From the NCBI GenBank assembly GCA_002308255.1, contig DBVZ01000103.1:308-7667 (forward strand): a stretch of 7,360 nt of DNA, written 5' to 3'. The notes beneath the pieces were generated by a model. The model did no database searches. It was given only the letters and a program-made list of their open reading frames with translations, and had not been told where the DNA came from. Source of the DNA: Lachnospiraceae bacterium UBA1251. Lineage in GTDB: Bacteria; Bacillota; Clostridia; Lachnospirales; Lachnospiraceae. This document shows positions 1 to 4,678 of the stretch, in pieces (the stretch's first letter is position 1; each line of letters begins with the position of its first letter). The position numbers and the translations under genes were made by a program.

Positions 1-570
1 GTGATCAACGCGGATGATTTCTACGGCAGAGAGGCATTTCAGATCCTTTACGACTATCTGACGACGCATGAGGACGATGAAAAATACCGTTATGTGATGG
101 CAGGCTATGTGCTCGGAAATACGCTGACCGAGAACGGATCCGTCTCACGGGGCGTCTGCGCCGTGGATGAGGAGGGGTACCTGACCGATATTCACGAAAG
201 AAAGAAGATCGTCCGCACGAAGGACGATGCGGGCGCCGCCTATACGGAAGACGACGGCAGCACATGGACCCCGCTTCCGGAAACCAGCGCGGTCTCTCTC
301 AATGTCTGGGGATTTACCCCTTCTTTCCTTGAGGAACTGAAGGCACGTTTTCCGGCTTTTTTAGAAGGCGCATTGAAAACCGATCCGCTGAAAGGAGAGT
401 TCTTCCTTCCCTCTGTTGTAGACGCTCTTATTAAAGAGGGCAAAGCAGCAGCGGCAGTCAAAATGACACCGGACAAGTGGTACGGCATAACCTATAAAGA
501 AGATAAACCGATGGTGGAGCAGGCAATCCGTGCGATGGAAGAAGCCGGCATTTACCCGGAAGACTTCTGA
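1..570 (+). CDS. Sugar-phosphate-type nucleotidyltransferase, C-terminal part (5' end outside window)
   Basis: The visible 189 residues are the C-terminal part of a nucleotidyltransferase of the NTP_transferase fold, which transfers a nucleotidyl group to a phosphorylated substrate, usually a sugar phosphate. The fragment opens with VINADDFYGREAF, the metal-binding Asp region that lies mid-protein in this family. The first GTG is therefore read as an internal Val codon, not a start. Further family-like segments are the MAGYVLGNTL and SRGVC stretch, the WGFTPSF block, the NPLK/FFLP-type block (here DPLKGEFFLP) and the C-terminal KWYGITYKEDKP. Full-length relatives are around 300 residues, so roughly 110 to 120 N-terminal residues, including the nucleotide-binding GxGxR-type loop, are probably missing. 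Substrate cannot be told from the sequence. The gene ends 15 bases before the HAD phosphatase gene with no terminator between, so co-transcription is likely. Family call fairly sure; exact activity unknown. Confidence 0.8.
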   Translation: MINADDFYGREAFQILYDYLTTHEDDEKYRYVMAGYVLGNTLTENGSVSRGVCAVDEEGYLTDIHERKKIVRTKDDAGAAYTEDDGSTWTPLPETSAVSLNVWGFTPSFLEELKARFPAFLEGALKTDPLKGEFFLPSVVDALIKEGKAAAAVKMTPDKWYGITYKEDKPMVEQAIRAMEEAGIYPEDF

Positions 571-585
571 ATACCGGTATCTCCA

Positions 586-1428
586 ATGATAAAAATGATA
601 GGACTGGATCTCGACGGAACGTTCCTCAGCAGCAGCAAAAGCATTCCGGAAGAGAATATAATTGCGGTATCCGAAGCCCTGGACAGGGGGATCTGCGTAC
701 TCCCCGTGACAGGGAGGCCTTTCGGCGCCGTTCCGGAAGAGATCCTGCGGTGCGTGCCGTTCCGGTACTGCATCGCTTCGGGCGGGGCATGCCTCTATGA
801 TCTTGCGGAGAAACGGAAGATCTATGAGGAACTGATCCCCGCCGCGTTTGCGGAAGAAGTCATTTCCGTTCTTTTGAAGGACGGATTCGTCGTCAATCTT
901 TTCGTGGACGGGACCGGGTATATCAATGCTCACGAGCACGGGACGGCGATCGCTATGGCGAAGACCGAGGCATCGCGGCAGTATCTGCGCTCGTTCCGGA
1001 TCCCGGTGCCGGATATCAGGGAGGTCCTGCGAAATTCTCCGCAGGGGATCGAAATGCTCACGGCAGAATTGTTCGCGGAAGAGAAAGAGATGCCCTTCGG
1101 AGCAAAGAAGATCCGGGATCTGCTCCGGCCATATGAGGACCGTCTTAACGTCATGTACGGCAAAGCAGCCAGTGTCGAGATACAGAGCGGGACCGCCAGG
1201 AAAGGCCGTACGATGCTGCGGCTCGGGAAAATGCTCGGGATCAGCCGGGAAGAAACGATGGCGGTCGGGGATACTTCCAATGACCTTGAGATGATCCGTA
1301 CGGCAGGGATCGGTATCGCGATGGGAAATGCGGACGAAAGCGTCCGGGCGGAGGCGGATTTCGTCACATTGGACAATGATCATGCCGGTGTGGCTTTCGC
1401 GGTCCGTAGTTTTGCGCTCGGGGAATAA
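586..1428 (+). CDS. Cof-type HAD-superfamily phosphatase (subfamily IIB)
   Basis: A 280-residue cytoplasmic hydrolase that should remove phosphate from small phosphorylated metabolites through an aspartyl-phosphate intermediate with Mg2+. All four HAD motifs are visible: motif I DLDGT with nucleophile D8 and acid/base D10; motif II at T42 (VTGRP); motif III Lys, best candidate K206 (TARKGR); motif IV GDTSND with D229 and D233. The large insert between motifs II and III is the type IIB cap, and the length is typical of Cof/YidA-like proteins. Substrate range in this family is broad (sugar phosphates, pyridoxal phosphate, flavin nucleotides), so no substrate is assigned. The ATG at 586 gives the best N-terminus (MIKMIGLDLDGT); an ATG at 595 is also possible. 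Neither has a good ribosome site, which suggests translational coupling to the nucleotidyltransferase gene 15 bases upstream. Confidence 0.9.
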   Translation: MIKMIGLDLDGTFLSSSKSIPEENIIAVSEALDRGICVLPVTGRPFGAVPEEILRCVPFRYCIASGGACLYDLAEKRKIYEELIPAAFAEEVISVLLKDGFVVNLFVDGTGYINAHEHGTAIAMAKTEASRQYLRSFRIPVPDIREVLRNSPQGIEMLTAELFAEEKEMPFGAKKIRDLLRPYEDRLNVMYGKAASVEIQSGTARKGRTMLRLGKMLGISREETMAVGDTSNDLEMIRTAGIGIAMGNADESVRAEADFVTLDNDHAGVAFAVRSFALGE

Positions 1429-1440
1429 AAGATCCGTTTG

Positions 1441-1468
1441 GGACTGTCGTGAATTATGACAGTTCTTT
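1441..1468 (+). terminator. Weak hairpin after the HAD gene, possible terminator
   Basis: Bases 1441-1450 pair with 1456-1465 (core ACTGTC/GACAGT at 1443-1448 and 1458-1463, including two G-U pairs) around a 5-base loop. Only three T follow the stem, so it is a poor Rho-independent terminator by itself. It lies 12 bases after the HAD stop codon, the expected place, and closes the nucleotidyltransferase-HAD unit before an independent promoter region. It could instead be a processing or stabilising 3' hairpin. Confidence 0.45.
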
Positions 1469-1486
1469 GATGAAAACAGTACAAAA

Positions 1487-1503
1487 TGTAATAGTTTTGT
1501 AAC
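1487..1503 (+). promoter_or_regulatory. WalR (YycF)-type binding site, full consensus match
   Basis: TGTAAT at 1487-1492 and TGTAAC at 1498-1503 are separated by exactly five bases. This fits every position of the published WalR direct-repeat consensus TGTWAH-N5-TGTWAH. It lies 17 bases upstream of the proposed -35 of a PcsB/CwlO-like hydrolase gene, a placement suited to activation. WalRK/VicRK control of cwlO in Bacillus and pcsB in streptococci is established; its action here is inference, and an AT-rich region raises the chance of a random match. Confidence 0.55.
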
Positions 1504-1536
1504 AAATCTGCACCATTTCCTTGATTTGTTGCAAAA
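1495..1536. repeat. 14-bp inverted repeat in the hydrolase promoter region
   Basis: The arm TTTTGTAACAAATC (1495-1508) is mirrored by GATTTGTTGCAAAA (1523-1536), with one non-Watson-Crick position (T1500/G1531) and a 14-base centre. The left arm includes the second half of the WalR-like box and the right arm overlaps the proposed -35. It lacks a T tract and lies before the likely transcription start, so an operator-like role is more plausible than termination. Confidence 0.55.
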
Positions 1537-1549
1537 ATTGTGTTAACAT
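1521..1549 (+). promoter_or_regulatory. Putative sigma-A-type promoter of the NlpC/P60 hydrolase gene
   Basis: TTGATT at 1521-1526 (4/6 to TTGACA) and TAACAT at 1544-1549 (4/6 to TATAAT) are separated by 17 bases. Transcription would start near 1556, giving a leader of about 35 bases that holds the ribosome site. Both boxes are weak, which would fit dependence on an activator bound at the site upstream. CATACT at 1547-1552 is an alternative -10. Confidence 0.45.
1530..1546 (+). promoter_or_regulatory. Second WalR-like half-site pair, 11/12 match
   Basis: TGCAAA at 1530-1535 and TGTTAA at 1541-1546 are spaced by five bases and match TGTWAH-N5-TGTWAH at 11 of 12 fixed positions; the third base is C instead of T. 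The pair starts 43 bases after the first box, about four helical turns, so both would face the same side of the DNA. It overlaps the spacer and proposed -10, where binding would be expected to hinder RNA polymerase. A chance match is quite possible. Confidence 0.3.
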
Positions 1550-1573
1550 ACTCCTCGAAATTGTAAAAAAACA

Positions 1574-1581
1574 AGAAGGAG
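1574..1581 (+). promoter_or_regulatory. Strong ribosome binding site of the hydrolase gene
   Basis: AGAAGGAG ends nine bases before the ATG at 1591 and six before the in-frame TTG at 1588. The nine-base spacing and the ATG favour 1591 as start; the TTG would add just one Met. Confidence 0.8.
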
Positions 1582-1590
1582 TATTTTTTG

Positions 1591-3267
1591 ATGTATAAAA
1601 AGTTTCTTTGTGTTCTGCTGACCGTAACGATCGCGATGTCCACCATGATCACCGCGTATGCGGACAGGGAGTCCGACCTCAAAGAACAGAAAAGCGCCGC
1701 ACAGGAAGAACTCGGCGAAGCCAATGCAGTCCTGAACTCGCTTGTTGAAAAACAGCACGCCGTACAGGCGGAGATCGATGATATCAATGCGGATATCGTG
1801 GATATGATCGTGCAGATCGATCAGGCGAAGGAAGATATCGCCAATACCGAAAAGCTTCTGGAAGAGAAGGAGGCGGAGATCGACGGGACGCAGGCGGAGA
1901 TCGATGAGACGCAGGCGGAAATTGAAAAGACGGAAGATGAGATCGAGGTGACGAAAGCAAACCTCGCCGAAGCGGAAGCCCGCCGCGACAAGCAGTACGC
2001 GGATATGAAAAAGAGGATTCAGTTCATCTATGAGAAAGGCGGCGACATCGGCTGGGCAGCCATGATCCTTAAGGAGAAGGATATCGCTTCTTTCTTCAAT
2101 AAAGCGGAATACACCGAAAAACTGCACGAATATGACAGAGAACAGCTCGAAGCCTATATCGCCACGATTCATGAGATAGAAGAGCTCGAGGCGCAGCTGG
2201 AAGCGGAAAAAGCGCAGCTGGAAGAGGAGAAGGCCAAACTGGAAGAACAGATGGCCGTTCTGGAACAGCAGAAGGCGGAACTGGAAGAACAGAAGGAATT
2301 CTACGAAGCGCAGAAGGCCGGTCTTGAAGAAGACGAGCGTGCTCTGGAAGCGAAGCTCTCGGAAGCCAAAGCGCAGAATGAAGATTATGAGATCCGCATC
2401 GCGACCGCCAATGAACAGGCGGCGAGGATCCGCTCCCTGATCTCGCAGTACAATGCGGAGCTGGCCAGGATCGAGGAAGAGAGACGCAGAGCTGCGGAAG
2501 AGGCAGCCAGAAAAGCCCGCGAGGAAGAAGAGGCCCGCCAGCGCGCCGCGGAACAGGCACGCCGCGAGGAAGAAGAGCGGCAGGCACGTCAGGCGGCAGC
2601 GGCTGCGATCACATCCGCGAACGAGCACAGCGAGAGCGCGGAGGCTGAAGAACATTCGGAAAGCGAGAGTTCTTCAAGCGGTTCGAGTTCCGACAGCAGC
2701 TCAAGCTCAGGCAGCAGCTCAAGCTCAGGCAGCAGCTCAAGCTCCGACAGCAGCTCAAGCTCAGGCAGCAGCTCAAGCTCAGGCAGCAGTTCAAGCTCCG
2801 GAAGCTCTCATTCGAGCTCCAGCGATGCGGAACTGGAGAGTGCCGGCCGGGCAAATGCCTCCAGCTATTCCAAATATGAATCCTACAGCGGAGACAATTA
2901 TTCCTCTTCCGGCGTTTCCGGAAGCGCGATCGTATCGTATGCCTGCCAGTTCATCGGAAACCCGTATGTATGGGGCGGCAACTCCCTGACCAACGGCTGT
3001 GACTGTTCACACTTCGTCTATCTGGTCCTCAAGAACACCGGTGCTTACAGCGGCGGTTACCGGACCTCCGGCGAATGGCCGTACGCGGGAAAGAAAGTAA
3101 GCTCTCTTTCCGAAGCACGTGCCGGCGACGTCATCGTCTACTCCGGACATGTTGCGATTTATGACGGCAACGGCAAGATCGTCGAGGCAAAAGGTGCGAA
3201 ATGGGGCATCACGCATGACCGCAGCGCCAGCTACAAGACGATCCTCGCGATCAGGAGATTTACATGA
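1591..3267 (+). CDS. Secreted PcsB/CwlO-like peptidoglycan hydrolase with NlpC/P60 domain
   Basis: A 558-residue secreted protein that should cleave peptide bonds in peptidoglycan stem peptides. Residues 1-24 form a signal peptide (KK, hydrophobic core, AYA|D cleavage). Residues 25 to about 350 are mostly coiled coil, interrupted near 136-178 by the PcsB-like segment containing IQFIYEKGGDIGWAAMIL and SFFNKAEY. Residues 360-410 are a Ser/Gly linker made of hexapeptide repeats. Residues 444-558 are NlpC/P60: catalytic Cys is C472 (CDCSHF, where DCSGF is usual), His is H520 (SGHVAIYDG); the usual third polar position is E532, with H542 further on. In PcsB and CwlO the coiled coil is the docking region for the FtsEX complex, which activates the enzyme; the same is inferred here. 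The gene stands alone, with its own promoter region carrying WalR-like sites and a terminator after it. Family call is strong; exact bond cleaved and FtsEX partnership are not shown by sequence. Confidence 0.93.
   Translation: MYKKFLCVLLTVTIAMSTMITAYADRESDLKEQKSAAQEELGEANAVLNSLVEKQHAVQAEIDDINADIVDMIVQIDQAKEDIANTEKLLEEKEAEIDGTQAEIDETQAEIEKTEDEIEVTKANLAEAEARRDKQYADMKKRIQFIYEKGGDIGWAAMILKEKDIASFFNKAEYTEKLHEYDREQLEAYIATIHEIEELEAQLEAEKAQLEEEKAKLEEQMAVLEQQKAELEEQKEFYEAQKAGLEEDERALEAKLSEAKAQNEDYEIRIATANEQAARIRSLISQYNAELARIEEERRRAAEEAARKAREEEEARQRAAEQARREEEERQARQAAAAAITSANEHSESAEAEEHSESESSSSGSSSDSSSSSGSSSSSGSSSSSDSSSSSGSSSSSGSSSSSGSSHSSSSDAELESAGRANASSYSKYESYSGDNYSSSGVSGSAIVSYACQFIGNPYVWGGNSLTNGCDCSHFVYLVLKNTGAYSGGYRTSGEWPYAGKKVSSLSEARAGDVIVYSGHVAIYDGNGKIVEAKGAKWGITHDRSASYKTILAIRRFT
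1870..1953 (+). repeat. Four 21-bp units encoding heptads of the coiled coil
   Basis: Four consecutive 21-base units (1870-1890, 1891-1911, 1912-1932, 1933-1953) encode EAEIDGT, QAEIDET, QAEIEKT and EDEIEVT. Each is exactly one coiled-coil heptad and ends in the same Thr codon, acg. Units 1 and 2 are the most alike at DNA level. The periodicity suggests growth of the coil by in-frame duplication of heptad-length units. Confidence 0.75.
2185..2355 (+). repeat. Second heptad-repeat block of the coiled coil
   Basis: About eight seven-residue units in a row (LEAQLEA, EKAQLEE, EKAKLEE, QMAVLEQ, QKAELEE, QKEFYEA, QKAGLEE, DERALEA) start at residue 199. They share a Leu-Glu step and a Lys/Gln-rich start, giving imperfect 21-base periodicity. 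DNA similarity is lower than in the first block, so part of the pattern may reflect selection for coiled coil and not recent duplication. Confidence 0.65.
2692..2799 (+). repeat. Six 18-bp tandem repeats, arranged as two 54-bp copies, in the Ser-rich linker
   Basis: Six in-frame 18-base units of the pattern (gac or ggc)-agc-agc-tca-agc-(tca or tcc) encode DSSSSS or GSSSSS. The unit order is D-G-G-D-G-G. Bases 2692-2745 and 2746-2799 form a 54-base direct duplication that differs at one base only (C2736 against T2790). Degenerate Ser/Gly codons extend on both sides (2668-2691 and 2800-2820). The repeat codes for a flexible spacer between coiled coil and catalytic domain. Confidence 0.93.
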
Positions 3268-3292
3268 TCCGCCAGATATGAAACTGAATGAC

Positions 3293-3322
3293 AGGGAACC
3301 GGTTGCAGGACCGGTTCCTTTT
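3293..3322 (+). terminator. Rho-independent terminator of the hydrolase gene
   Basis: GGAACCGGT (3295-3303) pairs perfectly with ACCGGTTCC (3310-3318) around a six-base loop, extendable by two weak pairs, and is followed by TTTT (3319-3322) and more T shortly after. It starts about 25 bases after the hydrolase stop codon and separates it from the deacetylase promoter. Confidence 0.88.
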
Positions 3323-3339
3323 GCGTTTAAGAAAAATAC

Positions 3340-3373
3340 TTGTATATTATTTGTGAAAAATGTATAGTATAAT
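3340..3373 (+). promoter_or_regulatory. Putative promoter of the polysaccharide deacetylase gene
   Basis: TTGTAT at 3340-3345 and TATAGT at 3363-3368 (5/6) are 17 bases apart; a perfect TATAAT overlaps at 3368-3373 but has no good -35 at standard spacing. Transcription would begin around 3375-3380, so the leader is under 20 bases and just covers the ribosome site (AAGAGGT, 3379-3385). A degenerate WalR-like direct repeat, TGTATA-N5-TGTGAA, overlaps the element at 3341-3357. Confidence 0.5.
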
Positions 3374-3393
3374 GTCATAAGAGGTAGTTTTTT

Positions 3394-4545
3394 ATGACGA
3401 GGCAGGAATACTTAGAACGAAAGCGCAGACACAAGAGGATCATGCGGATCCGTGCAGCTGTAAAGGCTGCTATTTATTTGCTTGCCGTATTGATCTGTGT
3501 TCTTGTCGTTATGGGTGCTGTCCGGCTGGTGAAGCGCATTGCCGGCCATTTCCATAAGGAACCCGAAGAAGTGGTGGCGGAGGAACCGGTCATCAGCGGT
3601 GATACTGCGCAGAAAAAAGCGATGTCGAATCCCGTACAGGGAGAGACCGGCTGGAATTATGATGAGACCGGCTGGTGGTATAAATACGATGACGGCACAC
3701 AGGCTGCCGGAGGATGGAAGACAATCGACGGTCAGCGTTATTATTTCACAGAGACGGGATACCTCCCGAAAGGATGGATCGAGATCGACGGGGACGATTA
3801 CTTTTTCAAGGACAGCGGTATTCAGGATCCGACAGCGCATATGAAGAGAGTGGCACTCACTTATGATGACGGTCCGGCGGAAACGACCAGCGTGATCCTT
3901 GACGTGCTGGAACAGTACAACGCGAAAGCGACGTTTTTTGTGGTCGGCACGCAGGCGGAATACTACGATGATACCCTGCGGCGCGAAGTGGAACTGGGCA
4001 TGGAGGTCGGCTCACATACTTATGACCACGATACGCTGTACGGCGCCGATGCGGAGTTTATCCGCAACACGATGAAAAAGAATGATGATACGATCCAGCA
4101 GATCGCCGGCATCACACCGGAGATCATGCGGCCTACCGGAGGCGGCTACGACGCGACGGTCAGGGAAAATGTCGGGAAACCGATGCTCATCTGGGATCTT
4201 GATACGCTGGACTGGAAAACGAAGGACCCGGAGAATACCTATAACGTCATCATGAATGAGGTGAAGGACGGATCCGTGATCCTGATGCACGATATCTGGA
4301 AAGCGACCGGTGAGGCGACCCAGCGGATCGTTCCGGCGCTGATCGAACAGGGATACAAGCTTGTGACCGTGAGCGAACTGGCCCGTGCCAACGGATTTGA
4401 GCTCGAGCCCGGCGTGCCTTATTATTCCTTCTATCCGGAGGATTCGCCGTCCGCGCAGGTTTCCGGAAATGCCGGGGCGTCGGAGGAGTCTTCCGAAACA
4501 GGTGAGTCGTCGGAAGAATCTGCAGAAGAGACCCCGGAAGGATGA
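3394..4545 (+). CDS. Membrane-anchored polysaccharide deacetylase with wall-binding repeats
   Basis: A 383-residue NodB-fold (CE4) deacetylase, expected to remove acetyl groups from N-acetylated sugars in peptidoglycan or another wall polymer, which usually raises lysozyme resistance. A very basic N-terminus (1-24) and one membrane helix (about 25-43) point to an inside-out topology with the catalytic part outside. Residues 86-146 hold about three choline-binding-type repeats rich in GWW, YYF and GW. The NodB domain follows: motif 1 TYDDGP with D158 (base) and D159 (metal); motif 2 H208-TYD-H212; motif 3 RPTGGG at R246; motif 4 around D273-W274; motif 5 LMHD with H299. All metal and catalytic residues are present, so it should be active. 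The last 30 or so residues are a Ser/Glu tail. Start ATG has AAGAGGT about eight bases upstream. It has its own promoter and terminator, next to the peptidoglycan hydrolase gene. Exact substrate (GlcNAc or MurNAc) is not determined. Confidence 0.93.
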   Translation: MTRQEYLERKRRHKRIMRIRAAVKAAIYLLAVLICVLVVMGAVRLVKRIAGHFHKEPEEVVAEEPVISGDTAQKKAMSNPVQGETGWNYDETGWWYKYDDGTQAAGGWKTIDGQRYYFTETGYLPKGWIEIDGDDYFFKDSGIQDPTAHMKRVALTYDDGPAETTSVILDVLEQYNAKATFFVVGTQAEYYDDTLRREVELGMEVGSHTYDHDTLYGADAEFIRNTMKKNDDTIQQIAGITPEIMRPTGGGYDATVRENVGKPMLIWDLDTLDWKTKDPENTYNVIMNEVKDGSVILMHDIWKATGEATQRIVPALIEQGYKLVTVSELARANGFELEPGVPYYSFYPEDSPSAQVSGNAGASEESSETGESSEESAEETPEG

Positions 4546-4595
4546 GGAAAATCTTCGCCCGGAAATAAAACGGAGCAGAATTGCCGAAGAAAAAT

Positions 4596-4638
4596 ACAAG
4601 TGCCGTGAAAACCGTTTTTTCGGGCACTTGTTTTTATT
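4596..4638 (+). terminator. Rho-independent terminator of the deacetylase gene
   Basis: ACAAGTGCC (4596-4604) pairs with GGCACTTGT (4623-4631). Inside it, GAAAA (4607-4611) pairs with TTTTC (4617-4621), giving a long stem with a small bulge and a five-base loop, followed by a T-rich run to 4638. It ends about 40 bases before the DegV start, leaving little room for a separate degV promoter; none convincing was found. Confidence 0.85.
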
Positions 4639-4678
4639 GAACTGAAAGAAAAATGACGGATAAAGGAAACAATGCGAC

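Noticed and set aside
1..3. GTG at the window edge as the start codon of the first gene
   Set aside because: The NADDFYG motif right after it belongs to the middle of the family's proteins and the core nucleotide-binding loop would be lacking, so the GTG is an internal Val codon of a gene cut by the window.
361..1383. 340-residue open frame on the - strand across the nucleotidyltransferase and HAD genes
   Set aside because: It spans two clear + genes and the gap between them, has an atypical His/Arg/Phe-rich composition and no recognisable motif.
1543..2655. 370-residue open frame on the - strand opposite the coiled coil of the hydrolase
   Set aside because: Its Phe/Leu/Arg-rich product is the antisense image of a Glu/Lys/Ala-rich coiled coil; it has no domain, no ribosome site, and a secreted hydrolase with full signatures occupies the + strand.
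2692..2799. Possible CRISPR-like or intergenic satellite array
   Set aside because: Units are contiguous 18-mers without spacers, in frame inside a coding region, and encode a Ser-rich linker.
2453..2989. 178-residue + frame with AQAQAAAQAP repeats
   Set aside because: It is the +1 shadow of the 18-bp Ser-linker repeat; the repetitive look comes from the DNA satellite, not from a real protein.
4639..4678. A separate promoter for degV
   Set aside because: TTGAAC at 4637-4642 lacks a good -10 at normal spacing, and a start there would leave almost no leader before the ribosome site. degV may rely on read-through or a promoter hidden in the terminator region.
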